A stretch of 64,000 nt of DNA from Sphaerolaimus hirsutus (GCA_964036195.1 OZ038453.1:27284997-27348996), one strand, 5' to 3'; shown: positions 23,167-35,115, numbered from the stretch's first letter. The notes: a model not told the origin generated them from the letters alone. A program made the numbers and translations.

Positions 23167-26100
23167 ATGAAATATGTTGACATGCTATATGTGACTGTAA
23201 CGTTTGATCCACCCCCCACCCCTACCCCCCCTCCCCCCTCTCCCCAGGCGCACAAAAGTGCGTTCACGCTCATTGTCAGCTGGCCCAAGTCGAGCACCGA
23301 CTCCGGCGCCAGCACCGACTGCGGCGCCAGCACCAAATGTGGGTGGGAATTTTCCAGTGGGAAACAAATTGTTGTGCTTGCTGCTACTGCTGCAGCTTTT
23401 GGACCTGCTGAATTTGGTCTGTCAGGTGGCATTTGTCCGTCAGAGGTATCCAAACAGTCAGGTTTGTAGAACATGCTAGCTAATTGTGTTTGTCGTAACA
23501 TGTTGAAAAATAACTTTGTATAGGGCGGCCCGCGCTCGTTGCATCGACAATTGTCAAGCAGCTGGTCGACACTAGCCGTTGTCGACTCAAACCGTACAAG
23601 CGACACGGGCACGCAGAAGGGGTCGCAGAGCTCGTAAGTGTGGAGGCGTCTGCAAAAGGTGGTCGTGGCTGTGGCCGTGCTCGTGGACAGGCACCAGAAC
23701 ACCCCCCCATAGACTGTGACAGGTATGTAAGCCAAATTTCCATTTGCAAACTCAAATGTTTATGACATAGTCAAGCATTTCACATGTTGTAGCACTGCTG
23801 TGACTCCACCGTACCGACAAGAATCTGAAGGGCCTGTGCAGCCCCTGGAAGCCCTACAGATCCATGTCCAATCAATCGGCACATGCGAGAACGTTGTTAC
23901 ATCCAAGAATCGGGGAAAAAGAATTGCTGGACCCCGGCGAAGGTGTGCTGTTTGCATGTTCATATATTCTTTGTTATCAATATTGATTTTATATGCTGAA
24001 CTTTACTCAAATGTCGCATTCTCGTTCACTCAGGCATAGTGAAAGTGTCGGCTTGGATTCCATCGCAGAACGGCTCGGTGGATCAGGATCTAGTGCCGTG
24101 CTCGGCTGTAGTTGCTGCAGCGGGTGCAAGTGTACCTGGGGTGCGCCATCTGCGGGTGAAAATAGTGCAGCCACTCAATCGGATACCCAACCAAACGGTT
24201 GCGACAACTGTGAGCATTTTGGCAAATCAGAGCGACGGAGGTGCAGAAGGAAACTCGAGGGAGACTCAGGGCCAAGCTACAGAAAGCAGCCCAGAAGAGA
24301 ATCAGCAGCCGCAATCAAGTGGTATGGTGAGGACAAAATGGACCGATCGGAAGAATGCAGAAACGACCAATTACCCGCACAATGTGAGGCGAAGGGTGGA
24401 AGGCCAGGCCACAATTCCAGTACCTCCCCAGCATGGTCAGAATCAGGGAGTGTCAGCAACACTAGCCACAGTGGTGACAACAACAGCCCGCACAGCTCCA
24501 CGACCTCGAAAACGGAGGAGGTCGGAGCTGCCAGAAGGTGCCGTAGAAGAAGAGCCGCTGGACGCGGTCAGATTGATGCAAGAAACGCACTTGGAACAGG
24601 TTTGTGTTTGAATGATCGTTTCCAACTTTGCAATGTAATGTAATGATGATGATGAAAGTCATTGCGATTAAAGAATATAAAACATTCTAGATGCAGTCAA
24701 TGGTGGACAATCCAGCATCCGCAAGTCTGGTGCAAAAGGTGGTGAATCAAATGAAACCATCAGGCAACGTGGGCAATGTGAGTAAAAATTGTATTATTTT
24801 TCTTTAACTTTGTCAAATTTAAGCATTTATATGTAATTGATTGACAACATTTTCAGCATGCGAGCCCTACACAGGAAGGGCGACAGCAACCATCCCCGGT
24901 GCACACAACAGAATCGGAAACCACCAGAGAGCCTGTGATGGTAGTGAGAGCCATAGAAGGACCGCAGATGACTCGTCGCCAGCAGCTGGAACAGCTGAAG
25001 GACTACATCAGACGGGAGGAGGAGTTGTTGGACCAGCAGCCAAGCACATCGACAGGAGCCCTCCAATTGCCCCTACCGGCATGTGCATATCCAAGTGCGC
25101 ATGTGGACAAGGGGATGCAGAAATTGCAGAGCACACAGATCCTTGTTGTGAATTCTCCAAAGGTCACCACACAAAGAGACGCAGCCTTGGAGGAGGAAGA
25201 GGAGGAGGAGGAGGAGTCGATCACCAGGAGCGTACCACTGAAGCGCACACCAACACTGAGGCAGCTACTGGCACCAAAACCACTACAGCGACATGTCAAA
25301 AGGATTCAAGGTACAAGTGTGTTTCCACCACGTCGAAAACTATTCTCTCCACAAATGTCTCGGAAAGGTTGCATTTGTACAGCAACATCTTCGACAGAGA
25401 GGGATCAACAACCGTTGAGGAACGACGGGGCCAGCAGCAGAAGCAGTTGCAGCACCACGAGTGTGGAGAGCAATGCAGATTACCAGAGTGCAAGTGGATG
25501 CAGACAGTCGGAAAAGGACACATGTCAGACAGAGAAGTTACGCACCAGCAACAGCCCAAGCACAGCATCCATGTCGGAAGTGAGACAACAGGCATGTCAA
25601 CACGACTCAGCTTTGGAGAATGCTGTTGTGGCACAGGTGGAGGGGAGCAGTTGCAAGTCGCCAGAGAAAGGCTACACACTCTACTTGAAAAGTTCAAAGC
25701 AGGAGCAAACGTCAAATCCAGATCGGCAGAACCTGGCGTCAGATGGCGAAAGTTTGACACTGGAATTGAAAAAAATAAGGGAGCTACTACACATAGACAA
25801 GACGGTGAATCTGCCATTGTGTCCACGCCTACGACAGATTGCACGGCATCATCTAGGCCTGCCGCCACTTCAACAACTGGCAGACATGGTCGAGGCGCAG
25901 AATCAGAGATGCCAGGTCATTCTGAACAGCCAGGAACCAGAGTTAGAAAGGGAGAAGGCGCAAGTGATGTCTCAACTGGATGCTATGACACTGGCGAACA
26001 TCAAAGCAGCAGAAGCGGATGTAACACCGAACACATGTCCAGGGGGCAGGCCAGAAGATTTGATGCAGGACACAGAGGAGAATGTATTATGGGACCTCCT

Positions 26101-26715
26101 CCAGTTGAATCCACTGACCGACGAGCTACCACTACTGACAAAGGAGCTTCGTCAGGTGATTTTTTAGTTATTTATATTCTGTAACGCACATTATAATTGA
26201 CACAACGATCACGACATTTCATTCATACAGGTGGCACACATGAAAATGCTACATCGTCGGATGTAGTAGTGCAGGGCACCGGTGGCGCAGAGAGCAGGAG
26301 ACAGTCATTTCTGAGATGGGTGAAGGAGCGTGGCAGATTGATGAAGTTGCCCCCAGAGCTGTTGATACAGTGCATGATGGATGCTGCAAAGGATGAACTT
26401 GATCCAGAGTTCACCATCAGTCCAAGCAAACTGAGACAACTGATGCACACGCAGGAGGAAATGGAGTGTGCTGCTGGCATGATTGAGAAAGCAAATGAAA
26501 AGCCTACATCCATGGTGGCGCAAGAGGTTGAATGTGTGGCCCTTGACTTGAGCACAAAAAATCAATACTCTAACAGAGCAGAGCCGTCCGTACAAATTTA
26601 TGAGCCGGTTACCCCCCCACCAACAATGACTGCAAAACTTGTCAAGGCGGATTGTAGAAATGTGGGCAGTGTTGCCAGCACAAAGCAGGTGTCAATTCCA
26701 CAAGTGTGGAGGTAA
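23167..26715 (+). CDS. Seven-exon gene, long frame I (unknown protein)
   Basis: Exons 23167-23461, 23524-23722, 23793-23942, 24034-24599, 24691-24777, 24857-26155 and 26231-26715 all use GT-AG sites and keep one open frame of 1,027 codons with stop. The start is uncertain: a CCCCAG acceptor near 23248 may begin the first exon instead. The protein is Ser/Gly/Arg/Cys-rich in the middle, with an RGRG-like basic patch in exon 2. Only the last exon looks ordered: a helical segment with RRQSFLRWVKERG and LPPELLIQCM motifs. The middle exons have a second open frame (see 23864-26266) whose product looks more protein-like, so part of frame I may be the overprinted one. Alternatively the last exon may be joined to the other frame by the acceptor at 26274. 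No family recognised. It is the left-most gene of the virus-like element. Confidence 0.55.
23864..26266 (+). CDS. Nested frame II on the same exons (unknown, NLS-bearing)
   Basis: A second ATG (23864) opens a +1 frame that passes through the same introns in phase (23864-23942, 24034-24599, 24691-24777, 24857-26155, 26231-26266), 689 codons including stop. It contains a PRPRKRRR nuclear-localisation-like patch near the end of its second exon, an acidic run of about nine Glu in the large exon, and a Leu-rich helical C-terminal region (an ELKKIRELL motif, then LPPLQQLADMV). If the weaker acceptor at 26274 is used instead of 26230, this frame continues into the ordered last exon to 26715. Composition suggests this is a real protein. 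Function unknown; the NLS suggests nuclear action. Confidence 0.55.
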
Positions 26716-26814
26716 AAATAATTAGGGAGGTGAAGGCGCAAAGGTGAAGTAAACTTTTCATTTTTTCACTCCTCAATTTTTTCACTTTTACATTTGTGGA
26801 ATTGACTTCAGGTT

Positions 26815-27573
26815 ATGACCGGCACTTCCAAAAAACCACCTACTGAACAGAAGAAAAAGGAAAACGCCAAAAAGGACACTCAGCAGCCGCGTTACACGCC
26901 ACAAGACCAATATGAAATTCGTAGAGCTCAAGTTGCTCGAGATGTGGCAATTCAGCGGGCAGATCGGGCGGCTTTTGAGATGGTGCTGGCTGCAGACAAC
27001 GCTATGATACAAGCAACTGTGGCATGCCTGCGTCACCAGACAATGTTCAAGCTGAACGAAGTACTCCGTGGCGTGCTGAACATACAGGCAATGTTTGAGG
27101 ATCAGTTGATGGATCTCCCACAGTTTGGCTGGAGCCTAATGTGGGAAATGCCTGGAATACCTCCATCTGTCGTTGGCGGCATGGTGCGGGAGCGTATCCC
27201 ACACGAGTACAGCATAAATGTGGTTGGGGATTTGATGGCCACCCACTTGAATCTGGGGTTACCTGTCAGATTGCAACGTATGATATCGTCGAGAACAAAC
27301 AGGGTTGATTTCAACAGTCCAATCTGCATGATTTTGCGAAGAAATCGCGACTTGAACGGCGCCGAACTACCAACAAATAGCTTTTTGACCAGAGACTGTC
27401 CACCATGGGGTCCAGCAATGACAGCACCAGTGAAGGAAATGTGCCACAACATCTATGTGTCTGTACAGAGGGGCTTTGGCTCTCCGCCAAATCCAATTTG
27501 CCAGTTGCCATATGCCTGCTGGTCGCCGGGCATGCAGAAAATCAATGTGCAGGGATATGTTGGTTTTTATTAA
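26815..27573 (+). CDS. Unknown 252-aa protein
   Basis: A single open exon from ATG 26815 to TAA, preceded by TTGACTTCAG, so it may also be reached by splicing from the upstream gene's GGAG|GTAAAA donor, although that join hits a stop in the shared frame. The N-terminus is Lys/Gln-rich and charged, then a helical stretch (residues about 40-95), then a Pro/Trp-containing, probably globular part. No family recognised. Same strand and spacing as the flanking genes of the virus-like element. Confidence 0.6.
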   Translation: MTGTSKKPPTEQKKKENAKKDTQQPRYTPQDQYEIRRAQVARDVAIQRADRAAFEMVLAADNAMIQATVACLRHQTMFKLNEVLRGVLNIQAMFEDQLMDLPQFGWSLMWEMPGIPPSVVGGMVRERIPHEYSINVVGDLMATHLNLGLPVRLQRMISSRTNRVDFNSPICMILRRNRDLNGAELPTNSFLTRDCPPWGPAMTAPVKEMCHNIYVSVQRGFGSPPNPICQLPYACWSPGMQKINVQGYVGFY

Positions 27574-27627
27574 TGCTTGTACTTTATTGGCTTGCTATTT
27601 TTGATGATAATCCCCCCCCCCCCACAC

Positions 27628-28391
27628 ATGAAGATTCCACGTGCCACACCCACGATCGACCTGCAGAGGCACTTGAACAATTTGCTGCTGGTAGGGTGTA
27701 AAGTTTCCTTTTCTGGTTTCCATTTCTACCATCCACCACAAACTACATTTTTTCAGCGTCATTCCCGTTTTTCCAAGTGTAACGTTTTCCATTTCCATCT
27801 TTCCATTTCTGACTTCCATAAAAAATACACTCCACCTGTAGCACAATCACAATTTAACACCATATGCAGATGCGGCCCCCAGCTATAGAATGTGCCACCA
27901 CCAAGACTGGGGTCAGGGCCAGCAGCTCTGCCAATGTTGACAGCAACACTGTGGCAATACCAAGCAGAAAACAAGTGCAAGAGATGATTGTACAAAAAGT
28001 AACACTGTGGAGGAAGCTCGAAAGGTCAATGGCACAATCTTTCATTGTCGTTCCAAATCCCCACCAAGTACCTAGGAGCCCCCTGAGAACGACGTTTCCA
28101 CGCGGCCCCAAATCTGGCGTGCCAAACATGTCGGGCTTTGTTGAACATCTACCAGGGTCACAAGAGGCACGCGAAACCAATGGATTTGAATTTTGGCAAA
28201 ACTGCAGGTATATTTACTCGTACTGTACTACTGTTACAATTTGTTTGATATGTAATATAAAATACACACTCAGATTCTGTAACACTGTTGGGGCAACACA
28301 CCACATGTATTTGCGCTGCACACATTGCGAATGTGAGGGCCTGGTCTCTGTGATGCCTGATGCTTGCATGTCAAACTGCAAACCCATGTAA
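27628..28391 (+). CDS. Three-exon small protein with C-terminal zinc motif
   Basis: Exons 27628-27690, 27870-28207 and 28274-28391 join in phase to 173 codons with stop. The last junction builds a Cys-rich C-terminus: two CxxC pairs about 16 residues apart plus further Cys, with a His-His between, a zinc-ribbon or knuckle-like arrangement. The rest is helical and basic. The role is unknown; a nucleic-acid or protein-binding zinc module is inference. It is the last plus-strand gene before the minus-strand block. Confidence 0.6.
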
Positions 28392-29342
28392 AAAGCAGCA
28401 GCTGCAGCATCAATCAGTAGAATATGAGCTTATGTGTACAGATTTTGTGTATTTATACAAATTGAAATGCATTGCATGTACTATGCACATGTTTAGACAT
28501 GTAGTTGCAATTTTGTATTCATTCAAGTTCACCCAATTCGGGCTATTTACAATATTACATGGGGGTTTGAAGCTCCCCATGTTCACTTGATACAGGGTGC
28601 ACGCCTTTTTTATTTTTTCTTCCATTTTTCAAAAAATGTTTCTTCCTGTTGTACATTGGTACAGGCACACATACACACACACATCCCTCTAATGTACAGG
28701 CAATTTTTTAATTATTTTCTACTTTTTTTCTATGTCATCTTGTATTGCTGCCTATGGTCAATGTATGTTTCACTTCCAATGCTGCTTTATGGTGCATATA
28801 TGTGCAAGTATTTTATTCTGCATTTTTTCTACAGCAATTACTCCAAAACAAAAAATATGAAAAAAACATTGCCGTCACATTGTTATTACATCTTACATCT
28901 TACAGCCATCAAAATATTTTGAAGAACAAGTAGTGTTTCTGCAAATAAAAAAATATATATATGGCTGTGAGATGTTGTACAGCTAGTTACATTTTATTGT
29001 TTTGTGCATTGAATGGTTTAATGTGCCTTGTATTTTTTCACCTTTTGGTTATTCACGTGCTACACTTATTCATTCATTCATTCATTCATTCATTCATTCA
29101 GCTTTTACTCTAAAAAAAAAATATGAAAAAAAATATTGTCATTGTGTTTATACATACAACATTTTACAGTCATCCCTAAAACAACATTGAAAATATATAG
29201 ACCAGGGGAAAAATGTGTTGTTTATATATGACTTTCACAAACAAAGACTGTAAAGTGTGGTATGTATAAACACAATGGTAAAAAAAAACAAGAAGTTGTT
29301 ATTCATTCATAATGCAAGAAAACAAAAAATCACTAAAGATCA
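28392..29342. other. AT-rich intergenic region between convergent genes
   Basis: The region lies between the 3' ends of a plus-strand and a minus-strand gene. It is T/A-rich with several AATAAA-type signals and an ATTC tetranucleotide microsatellite at 29064-29100. The open frames are compositionally biased and not called. Confidence 0.6.
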
Positions 29343-31419
29343 CTAGGCATGCACCTGCTGCGTATGAATGGTGTTCGTGGGGTCTGAAATGTAAAGTATG
29401 CATAGGAAAGCAATAAAATAAAAAATAACAATAGACATACCAATTCTTAAGAACGCATCATTCACAAGCAATGTGTACAATATCGTTCCACCTCGAGGAA
29501 TTGGTCGCGCAAAGGTCAAATTTAGGAATGCGTCGCCGGTGTTCAAAGCCTCCCAACTGTTGCTAAAAACAAAAAAGTGAAATTTGGTGGTGGAACTAGT
29601 AAAAAAGGTGAGGATTAATGGATTGTGGCACATACCTAGTAACCTTGTCATTGCATAGGCTTATGCACACAAAGAAATGACATGATGTGAACTTTATCAT
29701 TGTCAACTCATTTTGAATTGAACTCCATGACTCTAAGAGGCTGTAACATTCACGGAAAATATCTGAACTCTTGTCTGCATTCCATTGAAAGCGGAGTGGA
29801 CGATTTGGGTATAGACGCGATCCTATTTGCACCGAAAGATCAGACATGTAGAAGGGCGAATAGTTGTGCCGAGGCTCGTTTGTCGCTTGTGGGTTGGCCG
29901 CATCGTTTTTAGTCATGCTGGGGGCAATCCCAAACACTGCCAAGTGTAAAGTAGAGTGTCAAATGTAAAGTGTCAATCAAAACAAATAAAAAAATTTCAC
30001 TGAACTTTGCATGACAATGGCACTTTGTATTTGACATTTCATTTGACATTTTACTTTACACTTTACAGGGTTTGGGACTGTCACCAGATTATAATCCCAC
30101 GCGGGAGGCGCCCCACTTGCGTCCCTAGTGCTATTGGCGGCGCAGCCCTCGCACCTTCGACCAAATTCATTTGTCCCACATTATACTGACGAAATGAGTG
30201 GTAGATGCCGTGTGTTTTAACACGATCAGCCAGTGCAATAGACAGTGATGTCACCTGATTGTTTTTTGTCAACGTGTTCACGATGATAGACAAGCGTATT
30301 TTAAAATATATACTCACAGGGTGGATTTTGCGCACAGACAGCTCGATATTGTCAAATTGTATTTTTAATTTGCCAATATATTCTCTTGGCAGTCTGAACG
30401 ATTCAAACATTAGACTATCTGGTACCCGCCTAAGTACAATGGTTAACTGCATGCCTGCATGCCAAGGCTTCGCCTGGAGGGGGGGTGTAGTTTCACAAGT
30501 GGAGCAGTAGAAAATTATTATTATTGACAAGCAAAAGGTGAAAGCTCATTTCACGCTCTACATGCCAAAATGATTTTTTCATGTCACCTGCTCTCCAAAG
30601 TCCAAAGCTAGTCGACCATAAAATTCTTGGCTTCGAAAAACTGGTGCAGATCTTTTTTTAAAATATTCTGTTGCATCCGTGGCAATTAGTTCAGCTTCAG
30701 AATCTTTCATTTCAACCCAGCTGGAAAACAATAAAAAATAATAATAATAAAAGTATACTAATAAAGATACATTTAGAAGGGTGTTGATTTTCACACCCGC
30801 TAGCTTCCAATTGGGTTCTTCTGTAGGCGCCACTTGTTTGTAGTATTTTCTTTATGTAGGCTTTTTTTCCATAATTTGATTCTCGACTCAAAAGCAGAGA
30901 ATTGTGAAATATTTCAATGCCATCCCAGATACTTTCGAGGGGATTTGGAACAAATGCTACAGCATCCTTTAATACAACGGGCTCCTTAGCAAATATATTG
31001 TTTGCCTCATAGGCTTCCTTTATTTCATGTCCATCTTTTGTCTGAACGCGCATCATCAGGTGTAGATGTAGTGATGAAAAATCTAGCAGACCAGTGCTAG
31101 AGGCCACAGTTGTGAACACATCTGTGATAATGATTGCATGCATGCTGAGAAAAGTCTATGTAATTTTTGCCATGTACTCACATGGAGACATTTCATTCCC
31201 ATCGCTTATTAAAAGTAGTTGTTCACGCTCGCAGTGACTAACGTATGCTTGTGTCGGTGGCAGTGCATCTAAAAAAAAGACGTGTTGAGAATCTACACGT
31301 GTGAATACATGTATTTACCTACCCGGTCGAAACTCTGGTGGACATGGTAACAGATGTGAACCACTATCTAATAGTTTTTTTCTCGGGCTCAATATTCGTG
31401 CAGGGTGATTTGAAGCCAT
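29343..31419 (-). CDS. MCP: Major capsid protein, Polinton/adintovirus double-jelly-roll type
   Basis: Nine exons (31419-31323, 31268-31182, 31121-30797, 30720-30588, 30473-30318, 30254-30085, 29917-29636, 29562-29441, 29383-29343) join in phase to 471 codons with stop. Recognition rests on the order of conserved segments of Polinton/virophage-type capsid proteins: an LDFSS strand, a VPNPLESIW loop with a following YGKKAYI segment, an FYGRLALD segment before GMQLTIVL, an LSVRKIHP strand, and near the end ARPIPRGGTILYTLLVN. The protein would form the hexameric capsomers of an icosahedral particle. The intron at 29918-30084 is a MITE. No stop or frameshift interrupts the spliced frame. At about 470 residues it is compact for the family. 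Confidence 0.85.
29918..30084 (-). mobile_element. Introner-like MITE acting as an intron of the capsid gene
   Basis: On the coding (minus) strand the intron begins GTGACAGTCCCAAACCC and ends GGGATTGCCCCCAG. Its halves are inverted (AGTCCCAAACCCTGTAAAG against the complement of CAGTGTTTGGGATT), with 'tgtaaagtgtcaaa' subterminal words as in the sibling copies. Both flanks are open in frame; removal joins TG|C into one codon and restores the conserved strand order of the capsid protein without gap. Unspliced, the gene would stop at once (TGA). Confidence 0.85.
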
Positions 31420-31683
31420 TATTTGTGATGTGTGTTGTTATAATTTTACCACGCCACGTGATGATTAATTCTTCTTTTTGACTGTGTGTGTGTGTGTGCG
31501 TATATGCAAGAAAAGGTACAGGATTTTGGTATATTTCATGACAATTAAAACTATATGGCATGGGCATATTGCGACATATGAGACGACAGACAGACAGACG
31601 ACAGAGGGATGCAAAACTGTATAATTTTATTAAATCAACATGTCAAGTGTGGAAAAAATGTGATCACAAATCATCAGATTGTA

Positions 31684-32103
31684 CTATAGCCATTCTGAAG
31701 AAACTGTTATTCCCGCTGCATTATTTGATGTGTTGGCGTTATTATTATTATTATTCTTTGGTGGGCGTACCAACTGGACACTTTCGCCTTTATGTGCTTT
31801 TTTCTTTGTGGCACGCTCTGGTTGTTGTACTTGTTGTTGTTGTGCTGGTGGTTTTTGTGAATGTAGACTACTCTCAGGTGCAGCTGGTTCTCCAGTGGTG
31901 TGAGAGAATAAATCTTGTTGTTGTTGTAAATTCACATCTGATCTATCCTGCGCATCTGGTGTAACAAGTTTTTGAGAAGATAATTCAGACACCATTGCAG
32001 ATGACCATTTGTCACGATTGGTGGCCTCTAAATCGCCAGTATTTTGATCAAACTGTTGTGTCCAATAGTCTTTTGTGAATATCTGATCTGGCAAGTTGGC
32101 CAT
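31684..32103 (-). CDS. Small Gln/Asn-rich protein of unknown function
   Basis: ATG 32103 opens a 139-codon frame; the same frame stays open upstream to about 32270 with gene-like sequence but no ATG, so an upstream exon or start is likely. The N-terminal part is ordinary (DQIFTKDYWTQQFD), the C-terminal half has Gln and Asn runs and a KKKAHKG patch. It sits between the capsid and penton genes. No family recognised. Confidence 0.5.
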   Translation of the reverse strand: MANLPDQIFTKDYWTQQFDQNTGDLEATNRDKWSSAMVSELSSQKLVTPDAQDRSDVNLQQQQDLFSHTTGEPAAPESSLHSQKPPAQQQQVQQPERATKKKAHKGESVQLVRPPKNNNNNNANTSNNAAGITVSSEWL

Positions 32104-32501
32104 TTCATCGGCCCAATGTGTACCACGTGGTGCAAACTGTAAATATGACTTGCAACTAGTGTTTTGACGATGTGTAGATGATAGAAAATTTGATGTTGCC
32201 GCTGTGGGACGATATGAGAACCGCCCACCGGTTCTGTTAGCCAGCTTGAATATATTGCAATGGCAGTGACGTCGTTGTCAATGGAACAATTGAATAATTG
32301 CTGAAAAATTTATTTTGCATGTAATCAAGCAAATGTATTTACAAAAACAACAAAAACAACAAGAACAAGAACAAGAACAACAACAAGAAATGATATAAAA
32401 AGCAACTGAAATAATCGCGATTCATTTTATATATATATATACAACAACACGACAATACATGTGACGACAAGACAAAAAACAACGTAGCACCAGTAGCAAA
32501 A

Positions 32502-35010
32502 TTACATCCAATCAGAATCGACCCCACCCCTTGCATTTGAGTTTGTCAGAGCGCACTTTGCAAAAACGACACCATTGACACGAAACGGTTTCCCCCAATG
32601 ATTGAACAATGTCAACTTGAGTCCTTTCTCACAGCCACTTGTTGGAGTCTGCGTCGCCGCCGCCGCACACATCAAATTATTAAATAATAACAATTGTGGA
32701 ATCATCAAATAAGAAAAAATTACCTGCTTTAGCTGCACAAAATGTGGTGAATACGGCTCATAGGCATACACGCGTCGAGAACTGAGCCATGCATTGGAAC
32801 CACTATCTGGCGCATGTAATGCTGGTCTCCATGTGAACACTGCCAGCAGTGGTGTCTCTTCAGATTGAAATACTGTACACATTGGCTCCACACTGTCGCA
32901 ACGGACTTGCACACGCTGGCGTAGATTTATTTGGTGCGGCACGGTTGCATATGTGCGCTGTCTGCCACTACTATAGCCATATTGTACGCTGTTTGTATCT
33001 AGCCAATCAATTTGATTTGCTTGCGCATTGGAAATTCCTCCCCCAACTGTGATGAAGCCCAGCTCTGCAGCCAGATGCTGACTCATGTACATTCTTGTGA
33101 CGAGATTTTTGTCCGCATTTTTTATTGCAAAGCGCCGTATGCCAATTTGCGATGGAGTCTCAGCATTGGATTCAAATGCCAATGTCTTTGTCGCTTGTCC
33201 CTTGTCGTCTTTACTAGCTGTGCTCAAAGGTAATGCGCCATTCAGAATATCTGATGCAACCGCAATTGTAACATCGGACATGGACGTTGCACTGCCGCCC
33301 GCGCCTGCAGCCTCCTTCAACTTTTTCAATATCCAGTAGTCCAGTGTCGATGTGGCCATACTAGATGCCCATACATTGGGCATTTTATACTTGTTGCCAG
33401 TGAGCATGTGTTTGACTGTGATAACTGCGTCGGCGAGTTTGTCTTGTTGCACATTACTGGCATTTTTCCCCCCTCCCTTTTTGGCCGTCGTCGTCTTTGG
33501 CTGCTGCTGCTGCTGCTGCATTTGGCGCTTGAAACGATGATAGCCGTGTCCTTTTTCTTCCATGGTAGGGGGTGTGGGCAGCAAGGGCGTACGCTCATTC
33601 TGAAATGATGGTGGTGATGAATTTATTCATTTAATCACCATGTGTACAACCATTTGTTACTCACCATATTGTCATCGTCGTCATCTTCGTCATTGTCACC
33701 ATCGTTGGCAGTGTCCCCATTGTCATCTGATTCACTACTCATGCTACTTTGTTCAGATACAATCATGCCTTCATTCTGCTCTTTCACTTCGTCATCAACA
33801 GCTGTAACATTGTAATCATCATCGACAATGATCACATTGTCGTCACTGTCTTTGACCCCCCTGCCGTGTTGTTTACTGGTGGGGGTGGGGGTGCGGTCAC
33901 TTGCACTACTTGACCTGTCGGCGCTGCCTGCTTGCTTGGTGGTAATTTTGCCACCAACTGTCCGCTCCTCACTCGGGGATATTTCCATGTCGTGAATGGA
34001 GCTTGCTTCGAGCTGGAGCCCAATGCTTCGTTCCTCAGTGGACATAGTCGTCGATTTAGTCGACCCGCCCCAGCTGTCAACGCTGGTTTCTTTTTCACCG
34101 CCGCCAACTTTTCCTCCAATTCTCTCTTTTTCTGATTTCCTCCTTTCAACTGAGGTGGTCCCCCCGCAGGCACTATGCTCATTGGAGGTGCCTGTGACAT
34201 GAGAAGATTTGGACTTGACATGTCCAGCGCCTGATTTGTTTTTGGCAGAAACGGCTGCTGTTGATTTCCACGTTTTTTCTTCTTCGGTTGCTCCAGCGCC
34301 ATCACGCCAAGATTTTTTTTCACCGCATTCATCAATGTTGTCCTGGTTGCCTTGTTGTTGTTTTTGCGTTGTCGACCTTTTCTCCGCGTCGTGTTTTGCT
34401 GCGGCTGCTTTATTCGCCCCATCTTCGAGCCAGCGATGGAATCCTGGTTCCAGCCGAGCGAGCAATGTAGCCGTGGACTGATCCAATTCTTTCAACTCGT
34501 CCACGCCTGTTCTATCTCTCCTTGGGGTTCCGTCGAGTGTTGAATTGAGCTCAGTCTCAACAATTTTTGCCCAATCATCAGAACTGTTTGGCGGAAATGA
34601 CAGTGCGCTCGTAAGATCGACCTGACACCAGTACAAACTACCGCCACAATCAATCACAATGAATGCAGGCGTTGTGTCTTTTCCTTCAAAAACAGGCCAC
34701 CCATTCAATTCCAAATCGACCAGACTGATATGATCGGCGCGGTTTTGTATGTCTGCAGAGCGTGTAAATGCCTCTTCTAAAACAACGATACTGCCAGCAT
34801 CAATGGGCGATAATGCTGCAGAGGATATGCCAGATAGACTTGCGCCTGCAAAAAATGTGAGGGTGAGAGAAATGTGCTACTTAAAAAATTGTTGCCAAAT
34901 GTAGCACCTGATTGTAACGGTGGCGCCGTTGAAAAGTTGGAGAAAAATGTGTGTGTGCTTGTCCTTTCGTTCCACTGCCTATCCGAACTGAGGTAGACAA
35001 TTTGGCGCAT
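32502..35010 (-). CDS. Penton-type minor capsid protein with a long disordered insert
   Basis: Exons 35010-34908, 34845-33665, 33599-32724 and 32648-32502 join in phase to 769 codons. The C-terminal 250 residues match the single-jelly-roll penton/minor capsid proteins of Polintons and adintoviruses: a VQVRCDSVEP strand followed by TPLLAVF, then PYSPHFVQLK and a closing KLTLFNHWGKPF strand. Between the N-terminal (about 150 residues) and this domain lies about 300 residues of low-complexity Ser/Thr/Lys/Glu sequence ending in an Asp run. Family members are commonly much shorter. The insert is overlapped by another open frame (33832-34422). Expected role: vertices of the capsid. Confidence 0.7.
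33832..34422 (-). CDS. Nested basic ORF in an alternative frame of the penton gene
   Basis: ATG 34422 opens 197 codons in a different frame within the disordered insert of the penton gene. The product is strongly basic with clusters such as RRKGRQRKNNN, PKKKKRG and LEEKLAAVKKK, and has a Pro run near the end. This resembles a nucleic-acid-binding core protein in composition only. It could be an overprinted gene or a by-product of the biased insert. No expression evidence. Confidence 0.4.
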   Translation of the reverse strand: MGRIKQPQQNTTRRKGRQRKNNNKATRTTLMNAVKKNLGVMALEQPKKKKRGNQQQPFLPKTNQALDMSSPNLLMSQAPPMSIVPAGGPPQLKGGNQKKRELEEKLAAVKKKPALTAGAGRLNRRLCPLRNEALGSSSKQAPFTTWKYPRVRSGQLVAKLPPSKQAAPTGQVVQVTAPPPPPVNNTAGGSKTVTTM

Positions 35011-35115
35011 TGTGTGTGTGTATGTACGTGTGTATGCGTGTGCGCGTGTGTAGTAGTAGTATTATTTTTTAGTAGCAAATATTTTCAATGGTGTCAATCG
35101 GTAAATGGCTACTAC

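Noticed and set aside
25296..25868. A 190-codon open frame on the minus strand inside the dual-frame gene
   Set aside because: No splice context or motif; it is a shadow of the T-poor plus-strand coding sequence.
29918..30084. The insertion as a disabling hit that makes the capsid gene a pseudogene
   Set aside because: The element has GT and AG at its ends and its removal restores frame, codon and conserved strand order exactly; an intron explains it better.
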